Shown here piece after piece: positions 23,727 to 31,168 of a stretch of DNA of 34,743 nt (position 1 is its first letter; each line of letters starts with the position of its first letter). The translations under genes were made by a program, and so were the position numbers. The stretch spans positions 1 through 34,743 of the forward strand of contig SDRK01000002.1 in the NCBI GenBank assembly GCA_007845205.1. The letters run 5' to 3'. The notes beneath the pieces were generated by a model. The model was not told where the DNA came from and did not search any database. It saw only the letters and a list, made by a program, of their open reading frames with translations. Origin of the DNA: TM7 phylum sp. oral taxon 350 (GTDB taxonomy: Bacteria > Patescibacteriota > Saccharimonadia > Saccharimonadales > Saccharimonadaceae).

Positions 23727-24149
23727 TTACTTTATTCTAGTTGAAACAAATTGAACAATTGCTACTGCAAAAAGCGCAACTATTAGTCCAATTACTGCAT
23801 AGAGAATAGTAGCTTTAGCACTGGCTACTTTTTTAGGATCACCTGACGATGTCGTATATTTCATACCACCATAGATGATCATGACAATTGATACAATTCC
23901 TACAATGTAAAACATTGTATTCATAACTAGTTTCACTAAAGAATCACTTGTTGTTGTATTACCACTAGCTTTTTTCGAATTACAATATTCCTTTGCTGCA
24001 CCAGTCGCCTGATCACAAGCCGAAAAAAGATCTTGAGCACCAATATTCTTTATATTCTTTATAACGCTACTACTATTATCTTGAAAGGTAGTAGCTTCAA
24101 CCTTTGGAGTAGTTCCTAAAATAAATAAGCCAAATAATAAACTAAACAT
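23727..24149 (-). CDS. VirB2/TrbC-like small membrane protein, paralogue 3
   Basis: This is the last gene of the four-gene pilin-like operon. The 140-aa protein has an N-terminal hydrophobic segment (about 1-18) that acts as a signal or anchor. Its extracytoplasmic part has two Cys (LFSACDQ and KEYCNSK), and two membrane helices flank the loop YGGMKYTTSSGDPKKVASAK. The motif and helix spacing are those of the proteins at 15393 and 16872. Its ATG overlaps the preceding stop by one base (TAATG). Only about 40 bases separate its stop from pilB, which lies downstream on the same strand, so read-through into pilB is possible. Confidence 0.83.
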   Translation of the reverse strand: MFSLLFGLFILGTTPKVEATTFQDNSSSVIKNIKNIGAQDLFSACDQATGAAKEYCNSKKASGNTTTSDSLVKLVMNTMFYIVGIVSIVMIIYGGMKYTTSSGDPKKVASAKATILYAVIGLIVALFAVAIVQFVSTRIK

Positions 24150-24460
24150 TATGACACCTTATTAAATACAAACATCATTATCGTAATACTCAAGATTGCT
24201 AAGACAAAACCAATTACTCCAGACATTACCGTGCCTTTTGCTTTGGCAACTTTTTTAGGATCACCTTCTGAAGTGGCATAAGAAATACCACCATAGATAA
24301 TCATGATAATTGAAATAATAGTTGCTATATATAAAAGCGCATTTATAGCATTAGTAAGTAATCCAGAATTACCATCCTGATAACCATTAATTTTACTTTT
24401 ATCTAACTTAGTACTTTGAGCAGCTAGGTTATAAAAAACTGAATAAAACATTACTTTCAT
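24149..24460 (-). CDS. VirB2/TrbC-like small membrane protein, paralogue 4
   Basis: The 103-aa protein is the shortest member of the family. Unlike the others it has no clear signal peptide: the first 30 residues (MKVMFYSVFYNLAAQSTKL and onward) are only moderately hydrophobic and contain no Cys. Two membrane helices (about 37-58 and 78-100) flank YGGISYATSEGDPKKVAKAK, the family loop. Both of its ends overlap its neighbours as TAATG, so it is translated as part of the operon. It may insert without a signal peptide or serve as a regulatory subunit. Confidence 0.82.
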   Translation of the reverse strand: MKVMFYSVFYNLAAQSTKLDKSKINGYQDGNSGLLTNAINALLYIATIISIIMIIYGGISYATSEGDPKKVAKAKGTVMSGVIGFVLAILSITIMMFVFNKVS

Positions 24461-24939
24461 TATTTAGATAATACTCCGAAAATAAAATTCACTATTACAG
24501 CAGAGATTAGAGATATTACAAAACCGATAATGGCATTTGAAATAGTACTCTTAGCAGCACCGAGCTTCTTAGGATCACCTTGAGCTAACGAATAGAGCAT
24601 AGAACCATAGATCATATAAATAATAGTTGCATAAGCAACAATCGTTGCGAGTCCTTGAATTAGGTTTAAGGCAATCGTCCAAACAATTTTCGAAATTCCC
24701 GAACCTGTATTACTACCTTCATCGGCTTTTAGCTGAATATTACAATTACCGTCAGTTAAACCACGATACCAAGTTGGTATAAATAAAAAGTGAGTTCTAC
24801 ATTTTCCATCGGAAGAACTTGTACTTCCTCCCCCACCACCTTCAGTTACTGAAGGTACTTGCGCATAAGTATTAGTAGAGAATAAAGTAAAAAAACCGAT
24901 ACTAAATAGGGCAATAAGTACAGCTAACTTCTTATTCAT
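24460..24939 (-). CDS. VirB2/TrbC-like small membrane protein, paralogue 5
   Basis: The 159-aa protein has a signal peptide (1-27, ending NTYAQ), a Gly/Ser stretch, then a segment of about 25 residues bounded by two Cys (GKCRTHFLFIPTWYRGL and DGNCNIQ). Two membrane helices follow, joined by the loop YGSMLYSLAQGDPKKLGAAK. The Cys-bounded loop is unique to this member. The ATG at 24939 is chosen because GGAGGGG lies upstream and it forms a TAATG with the previous gene; an earlier in-frame start at 24966 would sit inside that gene without a site. Confidence 0.83.
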   Translation of the reverse strand: MNKKLAVLIALFSIGFFTLFSTNTYAQVPSVTEGGGGGSTSSSDGKCRTHFLFIPTWYRGLTDGNCNIQLKADEGSNTGSGISKIVWTIALNLIQGLATIVAYATIIYMIYGSMLYSLAQGDPKKLGAAKSTISNAIIGFVISLISAVIVNFIFGVLSK

Positions 24940-25307
24940 TAAAAGACCCCTCCTGGAATTAGCCATTCAATCACAGACCACATTATTAAATAAGCTATTA
25001 TACCAATAGTGACGTTAGTAAAAATATCTTTCGAAGCTTTAACTTTTTTAGGATCAGCTCCAGCTGTTGTATAAAGAAGGCCAGCATAAATATAACCAGC
25101 GATTGCCAAGATTCCAACGCCAGCACTTAATATATTAATAACACTAGTAAGCAGTTTAATAATTGCATTCTGGTCGCCATTATCATCACAATTAATAATA
25201 GATGTATTAGCACCACCACATTTAGCGGCATAGACATCATTTATAGGTGATAGCACCAACGCACCAAGTCCAATTAATATCAGAAAAGACAGCAATACTT
25301 TCTTCAT
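24939..25307 (-). CDS. VirB2/TrbC-like small membrane protein, paralogue 6
   Basis: This is the first gene of the four-gene operon. The 122-aa protein has a signal peptide (1-27, ending DVYAA), two Cys close behind it (AKCGGAN and IINCDDN), and two membrane helices around YAGLLYTTAGADPKKVKASK. It is the most divergent member in the second helix, which is Trp-containing (IAYLIMWSVIEWLIP). Its message is predicted to be leaderless, since TATAAT lies 7 bases before the ATG. The next gene starts within its stop codon. Confidence 0.83.
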   Translation of the reverse strand: MKKVLLSFLILIGLGALVLSPINDVYAAKCGGANTSIINCDDNGDQNAIIKLLTSVINILSAGVGILAIAGYIYAGLLYTTAGADPKKVKASKDIFTNVTIGIIAYLIMWSVIEWLIPGGVF

Positions 25308-25314
25308 ACCAATT

Positions 25315-25320
25315 ATTATA
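25315..25320 (-). promoter_or_regulatory. leaderless promoter (-10) of the pilin-like operon
   Basis: TATAAT on the minus strand is 7 bases from the ATG at 25307. It is divergent from the promoter of the VirB6-like gene 130 bases away. Confidence 0.55.
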
Positions 25321-25406
25321 ATATATCCGTACTACTTGATTAAACTTTTTATTTTTATTCAAAAATATTTAGTAATATTCTAAAATGGTTATATTAATCA
25401 ACAAAG

Positions 25407-25441
25407 TTGCTAAAATAGCCATTTTATGGTAGTATTATAAG
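25407..25441 (+). promoter_or_regulatory. promoter region of the VirB6-like gene
   Basis: TATAAG (25436-25441) ends 7 bases before the ATG at 25449; TATTAT three bases earlier is an alternative. A quasi-palindrome, TAAAAT (25411-25416) with ATTTTA (25421-25426), lies just upstream of the -10 and overlaps the likely -35 region, a possible operator. Confidence 0.45.
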
Positions 25442-25448
25442 TAGTTTT

Positions 25449-27263
25449 ATGTTTAGTAAAGATAAAAAACAGACTAATAAAAAACTCAATGTTTTTAAAC
25501 TATTGGTTATTTTTATTTTTGCTATTTTTTCTTTTAGTTTTATAACTTTTACTAACTCCTACGCCGAAGAACAATCTTTATCGCAAGTAGATAGCTCAAA
25601 CGGAGTCGATGCAGCTCGTTGTGAAATTAGCGGTGGCTTTGGTTGGGCGGTCTGTCCAATTACTAGATTTTTAGCTTCCGGTATGGACGTAGTTTATTCT
25701 GTAATCTCAAATTTCCTTGAAGTACAGCCTTTAAACCTTACTGAGACAAATAATCCAACCTACCAGATATGGGAAGCTGTTAGAAACATTGCTAACATGT
25801 TCTTTGTCATTGCTTTTATTATCATTGTTATCACATATCTAACCAGATACGATGGCAGTCTTGTAGCTATTAAAAGTGTTATTCCAAAATTAATCGTAGC
25901 AGCAATATTAGTAAATCTTTCTTATATAATCTCTGCTACTTCTATCGACATTTCTAACATCTTAGGTCATGGAACTTATGATGCTGTTACTGATATTAGA
26001 AAGAATTTATCGATTCAAAATAACACCGTTACAGCGTCCAGTTTATCCAATTTCATTCTTACTGGCGGTATAGCAGGTGCTGTAGGCTTTAAGGCTTTCA
26101 CAGCCGTTGGTGCAGCTGGTGGTATTAAAGGATTAATATTCCTTCTTTTGCCAGCTTTAGTAGGAGCTATAATTGCAATCTTAATTGCACTTTTAATTTT
26201 AGCAATCAGACAAGCACTAATTCCTTTACTTGTCATTCTATCTCCTTTAGCTTTTGCAATGATGCTATTTCCCAACACCGAAAAGTTCTTCGATAAATGG
26301 AAAGATTGGTTTATTAGTTTATTAGTATTCTATCCAATGTTTAGCCTGATATTTGCAGTTTCACAACTTGCAGGTCTTGCCATGATTGCAACCGCTGCAT
26401 CTACCGTCGGATTAATTATTGGTTTATTAGTACAAGTATTGCCACTTGCTATCACACCATTTATTTTGAAATTCAGCTCAGGCACCATGAATGCTGTTGC
26501 TACATTCTTAACCGATCCTAAAAGAGGTGGAAGAATCTTTAATGATCCTAACAAAGGACCTATTGATCGTACTAGAAACTTTGCTAATCGTCGAATTAAA
26601 GAAATTACTACAGACAACCTTACAAGAAAACCAAAATGGCAACAGTTTGCCGTTAGATATCAGCAGGCTATGGATCATCGAAATCGCTTACACGATGCAA
26701 CATTAAGCGCTAATAAACAGAAGGCTGAGGCCTACTGGAAATCTACAGACAAAGGTCAATTTGCAATGAATAGTGTCGAGGCTGCTAATATCGTGAACCA
26801 ACTGGCAGCTGAAAAAGCACAATATAAATATAACAATAGTCCTGAATATAAGGAGCTTCAAAAAGCTCGTACTTCAGAGGAGCTTCAAAAATACCAAAAT
26901 ATTAATGCAGCATTAACACAGGCAACAAATTCAAAAACTAGAGATTATGCCACAGCTCATCCTATTCCTAGAGATGTTAATAAATCTGAACTAAAAGCCG
27001 TTCTTAACAGAGCAAAAGTTCCAGAAGAAGAAATGGCAAAATTCTTTAGTCCTAAACAGAGCACCGAACAAAAAGCTAGTGCTAAAGAAGTAGCTAAAGA
27101 AATGAAAGAAACGGTCACTAAGACAGAATCCATTGAAGTGCCACTTCGAAACGACAAAAAAGAAATAATTTCTGAAAAATTATCCGGATCAACCAGCCTC
27201 TCCGATAAAAAGAAAATGGACGCAATAAATAAAGCTAAAAATCCTAAAAAACCAAATAATTAA
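25449..27263 (+). CDS. VirB6/TrbL-like polytopic membrane protein
   Basis: This is a candidate inner-membrane channel subunit of the secretion-like locus. The 604-aa protein has a signal peptide or first helix (about 16-40, ending NSYAE), two Cys at 58 and 69, then about six membrane helices (near 115-131, 145-165, 226-253, 258-273, 287-306 and 309-335). The arginine-containing helix region AIRQALIPLLVILSPLAFAMMLFP is typical of VirB6/TrbL-like proteins in CPR genomes. The C-terminal 250 residues are hydrophilic, Lys-rich and probably cytoplasmic, with helical repeats such as KARTSEELQKYQ. It heads a plus-strand unit. Confidence 0.75.
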   Translation: MFSKDKKQTNKKLNVFKLLVIFIFAIFSFSFITFTNSYAEEQSLSQVDSSNGVDAARCEISGGFGWAVCPITRFLASGMDVVYSVISNFLEVQPLNLTETNNPTYQIWEAVRNIANMFFVIAFIIIVITYLTRYDGSLVAIKSVIPKLIVAAILVNLSYIISATSIDISNILGHGTYDAVTDIRKNLSIQNNTVTASSLSNFILTGGIAGAVGFKAFTAVGAAGGIKGLIFLLLPALVGAIIAILIALLILAIRQALIPLLVILSPLAFAMMLFPNTEKFFDKWKDWFISLLVFYPMFSLIFAVSQLAGLAMIATAASTVGLIIGLLVQVLPLAITPFILKFSSGTMNAVATFLTDPKRGGRIFNDPNKGPIDRTRNFANRRIKEITTDNLTRKPKWQQFAVRYQQAMDHRNRLHDATLSANKQKAEAYWKSTDKGQFAMNSVEAANIVNQLAAEKAQYKYNNSPEYKELQKARTSEELQKYQNINAALTQATNSKTRDYATAHPIPRDVNKSELKAVLNRAKVPEEEMAKFFSPKQSTEQKASAKEVAKEMKETVTKTESIEVPLRNDKKEIISEKLSGSTSLSDKKKMDAINKAKNPKKPNN

Positions 27264-27283
27264 AATTTTTAAGAGCAATATCT

Positions 27284-27301
27284 TTAAGCACTAGTGCTTA
27301 A
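27284..27301. promoter_or_regulatory. 18-bp palindrome upstream of the PrgI gene
   Basis: TTAAGCACT is followed directly by its reverse complement AGTGCTTAA. The palindrome occupies the place of the -35 box, ending 2 bases before TATAAT (27304-27309), so it is a good candidate operator. It is unlikely to be a terminator because it has no loop and no T-run. Confidence 0.55.
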
Positions 27302-27303
27302 GT

Positions 27304-27309
27304 TATAAT
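27304..27309 (+). promoter_or_regulatory. leaderless promoter (-10) of the PrgI gene
   Basis: TATAAT is 8 bases from the ATG at 27318, and no Shine-Dalgarno is present. It starts the PrgI-VirB4 unit, although read-through from the VirB6-like gene is also possible. Confidence 0.55.
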
Positions 27310-27317
27310 ATTAATTA

Positions 27318-28250
27318 ATGGCGGTTTATAAAGTACCACAAAACGTTGAAGCCGAAGATAAGCTTTTAGGACCTTTTAGCTTTAGGCAATTTATCTACTT
27401 AGTTATCTCAGTAGTTGGGATTGCTATTGCTTGGGTAATGTTTAGTATTTTTCCTCCGCTTGTAGTAATTCCATTGCCATTTATTATTATTTTTGGAGTT
27501 TTAGCTTTACCTCTGAAAAAAGACCAACCAATGGAAGTCTATCTTGCAGCCATGGTTAGTTTCTTTTTTAAGCCAAAACAAAGGCCTTGGATCCAAGGTA
27601 GTGGAGAAACTTTGCTTACTATTACCGCACCAACTGAAGACACTAATAAAATCACTCTAAAAGATTTCTCACAGGAAGAGGCTCAAAAACGTATCGATTA
27701 TCTATCTAAGATTGCCGACACTCAAGGCTGGTCAGTTAAAGGTCTTGATTCTGCTAATTTTTCAACTATGCAACAATCTTTCTTGTCTAATTCCGCCGAT
27801 GAAATGGATATTCTAGATGAAAATAGTGCAACTAGTATTACTTTAGATCGGGTAATTCAAAAGAAAAATTTAGAACACAAACAACAACTTGTAAAAAATT
27901 TATCTTCAGCAGAAGAGAATCAAAAACCAGAAGTTTTTGTTCCAAAGAATGAAAAGGTGCTTAACGTAGATCCTAATTTAAATAAACAGCCTGTAATTCA
28001 AAGCCATGAAAAACGCAAAATCTTAACGAATACTAATAATATAGATAAAAATCAGAACAAAGTGCCGATCTTACCAAAGCCAATTATCGACAACACCATT
28101 CATAAGGAAAAGCAACCACAAGAAGTTAGTGATCCTGATATAATTAACTTAGCTAATAATCGAGATTTAAGTATTGCAACAATCGCTCGAGAAGCCGAGA
28201 GGATAAAAGAAAAGAAGGAGAATCAAGAAGTATTTATTGCTTTAAGGTAG
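27318..28250 (+). CDS. PrgI/VirB3-like membrane protein
   Basis: PrgI-family proteins sit beside VirB4 and act like VirB3, holding the ATPase at the membrane. The 310-aa protein begins MAVYKVPQNVEAEDKLLGPFSFRQ, the PrgI signature. Two adjacent helices (about 27-45 and 47-66) and FFFKPKQRPW follow. Beyond residue 100 the sequence is a long hydrophilic tail rich in Asn, Lys and Glu. Such tails in CPR PrgI homologues are variable. It is followed 3 bases after its stop by the VirB4-N-like gene, so they are one operon. Confidence 0.88.
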   Translation: MAVYKVPQNVEAEDKLLGPFSFRQFIYLVISVVGIAIAWVMFSIFPPLVVIPLPFIIIFGVLALPLKKDQPMEVYLAAMVSFFFKPKQRPWIQGSGETLLTITAPTEDTNKITLKDFSQEEAQKRIDYLSKIADTQGWSVKGLDSANFSTMQQSFLSNSADEMDILDENSATSITLDRVIQKKNLEHKQQLVKNLSSAEENQKPEVFVPKNEKVLNVDPNLNKQPVIQSHEKRKILTNTNNIDKNQNKVPILPKPIIDNTIHKEKQPQEVSDPDIINLANNRDLSIATIAREAERIKEKKENQEVFIALR

Positions 28251-28253
28251 GAT

Positions 28254-29303
28254 ATGCAACCAAATAATCCCAAACAATATGATCCAACCGTTATGAGAGG
28301 TGATAACAATCCTCAAGTTTTTAATATTCCTAATAATTCTTCACAAAATCCATCGAATCAACCTCCTCAAGTAGCTAATAACTTTAACGCTAATCCTGCT
28401 GTTACTTCTGTCAATCAGGCAAATACCTTTTCGCCACCACCAGCTGGTTTTGTGCAACAAAATCAATTTAATCAACCAATTGCTAGCAGTCCTTTACAAC
28501 AACCTCTTGGCCCAAATCAAGGTCAACCACCAGTAATGCCAATTGGTTCAAATACGCAAAAACCAGAAGAGAATAAGCAAGTAAAAGCTAGTGCTCAAAG
28601 CAGTCTATTAATCTCTGAAATTCGAGATGATTTAGTAGTAATGCAAGATGGTACATTTAGAGCAATTGTTGAATGTAAATCGATCAACTTTGATCTAATG
28701 AGCGAAAAAGAAAAAGAGGGGGTAGAATACGCCTACCAAAGCTTTATTAACTCCTTGAACTTCAATATTCAAATCCTAATTAGATCGCAAAAAGTAGATC
28801 TCGGTCCATATATTAATAAGCTTATAGACATTCAATCATCACAAGATAATTTATTATTAAATGAACTAATGAAGGATTACATTAACTTCATAGATGAACT
28901 ATCCACTCAAGCAAACATTATGAGTAAAACATTTTTTGTGATTGTGTCATACGAAGATCCAAGTAAAAGATCTAATGCTGTGGCTGAATCAAAAGGATTC
29001 TTTAGTAGCTTATTCTCATCTGGAGAAAAGCAAGAAATTAAAATTGATACTGTTACAATGGATCGAGCAAAAGAAGAACTTAGAAACCGTATTTCATTAA
29101 TTATGAGTGGTTTAATTCAACTCGGTATTCAATGCAATCGGTTATCTACTGCTCAATTAGGAGAGCTATTCTATAACTTCTATAATCCAGATACCGCTAT
29201 TCGCCAACCACTAAAACGTTTTAAAGACCAAGAAAGCTTATACGTTAGAAAGTCAGATAAACGTATAGATTTATACTCTAATAAAGATGAAGGAATGTTC
29301 TAA
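28254..29303 (+). CDS. TraC-like / VirB4 N-terminal-domain-like protein
   Basis: The 349-aa protein has a Pro/Asn/Gln-rich disordered N-terminus (about 1-115), then an alpha-beta domain (about 118-330) resembling the N-terminal part of VirB4/TraC proteins: LLISEIRDDLVVMQDGTFRAIVECKSINF, then QSFINSLNFNIQILIRSQKVDL. There is no Walker A, so it has no ATPase of its own. It ends in a stop overlapping the ATG of the VirB4 ATPase (TAATG). This suggests a separate protein carrying the substrate-engaging or partner-binding domain that elsewhere is fused to VirB4. Confidence 0.78.
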   Translation: MQPNNPKQYDPTVMRGDNNPQVFNIPNNSSQNPSNQPPQVANNFNANPAVTSVNQANTFSPPPAGFVQQNQFNQPIASSPLQQPLGPNQGQPPVMPIGSNTQKPEENKQVKASAQSSLLISEIRDDLVVMQDGTFRAIVECKSINFDLMSEKEKEGVEYAYQSFINSLNFNIQILIRSQKVDLGPYINKLIDIQSSQDNLLLNELMKDYINFIDELSTQANIMSKTFFVIVSYEDPSKRSNAVAESKGFFSSLFSSGEKQEIKIDTVTMDRAKEELRNRISLIMSGLIQLGIQCNRLSTAQLGELFYNFYNPDTAIRQPLKRFKDQESLYVRKSDKRIDLYSNKDEGMF

Positions 29304-31099
29304 TGTTTGGTAAGAAAAATCAACAAATCTCACCAGAAGATATTGCAGCTCGTCAAAAAGCGATGGAACTCGTGGAAGTAGAAAATACCTTTAAGAGGGG
29401 AATGATTTCGCTTCGTGACACTATTTCGCCAAGCTCACTAGATATTCAATCCGGACATTTCAGGCTTGGCACGAAATATGCAACTACTATTTATGTTTAT
29501 GGTTATCCTAGAGAATTATCTACAGGTTGGTTATCTTATCTGATTAATATCGATGAAGTTATCGATATTAGCATGTTTATTTACCCAGTCGATACACAAA
29601 TTGTTCTAAACAATCTTCGTAAAAAAGTATCCCAGCTAGAAGCTAGTATCGAGATTAATGCTGAAAAGGGTAAAGTTCGTGATCCAGCACTTGAGTCTGC
29701 TTACCAAGACGCTGAAGAACTTCGTGACCAATTACAAGTTGGACGTGAACGCTTCTTTAGGTTTGGTCTTTATGTCACTATTTATGCCGACAGTATGGAT
29801 GAACTAAAAGATATTAGACACAAGATTGAGTCGATTTTTGGTCAACAGATGGTCTATACCAAAGTTGCTTCTTCACAACAAGAACAAGGACTAAACAGTA
29901 CATTACCTCAAATGACCGACCAGCTACGTATTCAACGTAATATGAACACTGGTGCCATTTCGACCACTTTTCCATTTACTTCTGCCGATCTCTCTCAAGA
30001 AAGAGGAATTCTTTATGGAATCAACATGCACAACAATGGGCTAGTTATTTTTGATCGTTTTACCTTAGAAAATGCCAACATGGTCGTTTTTGCTAAATCT
30101 GGAGCTGGTAAATCCTTTACAGTTAAGCTAGAAGCTCTTCGTTCCATGATGATCGGCACAGAAATCATTATTATTGACCCAGAAAATGAATATGAAAAAT
30201 TAGCTGAAGCTGTTGGTGGTAGCTATATCTCACTTAGCCTAAATTCAGATATTAGAATCAATCCTTTTGATCTTCCACGAGTTATTGATGCCGACGATGG
30301 TGATGATTCCTTAAGAGCTAATTTAATAACATTGCATGGTTTGCTCCGCTTAATGTTAGGTGGTGGAGACAAATTAACACCAGAAGAAGATTCAGACCTT
30401 GATACCGCATTAATCGATACTTATTCAAGAGCAGGTATTACTTCAGATCCACTAACACATAATTCAAGACCTCCGGTAATGGAAGATCTTTATGACACCT
30501 TACTTCATATGGGAGGTACCGGTCCTCGACTTGCTCAACGATTACGTAAATACACTACTGGTACTTTTGCTGGTATTTTTTCACAGCAGAGTAATATAGA
30601 CATTAACAACCAAATGGTAGTCTTTAATATTCGAGACCTAGAGGATGAATTACGTCCAGTTGCGATGTATATCACCTTAAGCCACATTTGGAATATCACC
30701 AGAACAGATCAAAGAAGACGCATGCTAATTGTGGATGAAGCATGGCAACTAATGAAATACGAAGATTCTGCTAATTTCTTGTTCTCATTGGCTAAAAGAG
30801 CTCGTAAATATTACTTGGGTATTACTACAATTACTCAGGATGTTGAAGACTTTATGGGATCACGTATGGGAAGAGCAATTGTTGCTAACTCTTCTATGCA
30901 ATTACTTCTAAAGCAATCTGTGTCGGCCGTTGAGGTGCTAAGTGATGTCTTTAAGCTAACTGAAGCTGAAAAAACTAGGTTATCTGGATTCCCAGTTGGA
31001 CAAGGACTATTCTTTGCTGGACAAAATCACGTGCATATTGAAATTGCTAGTTCCGACACCGAATATGGTTTAATTACCACTAATCCAATGGAACGTTAA
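29303..31099 (+). CDS. virB4: VirB4-like ATPase
   Basis: This is the energy source of the secretion-like system, a RecA-fold ATPase of the VirB4/HerA group bound to the inner membrane. The 598-aa protein has an N-terminal domain of about 240 residues that contacts the membrane partner, then Walker A FAKSGAGKS (residues 263-271), IIDPENEYEKLAEAVGG, and Walker B RMLIVDEAWQLM (473-484). The C-terminal arginine-finger region ITQDVEDFMGS and SMQLLLKQS follow. It is shorter than canonical VirB4 (about 790 aa) because part of the N-terminal region seems to be encoded by the upstream gene. No VirD4 coupling protein or relaxase is seen. Confidence 0.94.
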   Translation: MFGKKNQQISPEDIAARQKAMELVEVENTFKRGMISLRDTISPSSLDIQSGHFRLGTKYATTIYVYGYPRELSTGWLSYLINIDEVIDISMFIYPVDTQIVLNNLRKKVSQLEASIEINAEKGKVRDPALESAYQDAEELRDQLQVGRERFFRFGLYVTIYADSMDELKDIRHKIESIFGQQMVYTKVASSQQEQGLNSTLPQMTDQLRIQRNMNTGAISTTFPFTSADLSQERGILYGINMHNNGLVIFDRFTLENANMVVFAKSGAGKSFTVKLEALRSMMIGTEIIIIDPENEYEKLAEAVGGSYISLSLNSDIRINPFDLPRVIDADDGDDSLRANLITLHGLLRLMLGGGDKLTPEEDSDLDTALIDTYSRAGITSDPLTHNSRPPVMEDLYDTLLHMGGTGPRLAQRLRKYTTGTFAGIFSQQSNIDINNQMVVFNIRDLEDELRPVAMYITLSHIWNITRTDQRRRMLIVDEAWQLMKYEDSANFLFSLAKRARKYYLGITTITQDVEDFMGSRMGRAIVANSSMQLLLKQSVSAVEVLSDVFKLTEAEKTRLSGFPVGQGLFFAGQNHVHIEIASSDTEYGLITTNPMER

Positions 31100-31134
31100 A
31101 AGTTCTAAATCCTTTCTGCTAAATAAGCATTACT

Positions 31135-31168
31135 TGATATAATCTATATATAAGTGTGGTGAGGATTA
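31135..31168 (+). promoter_or_regulatory. extended -10 promoter and Shine-Dalgarno of the CHAP gene
   Basis: TGATATAAT (31135-31143) is an extended -10. The start near 31150 gives a leader of 19 bases with GGTGAGG (31158-31164) before the ATG at 31169. Confidence 0.55.
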
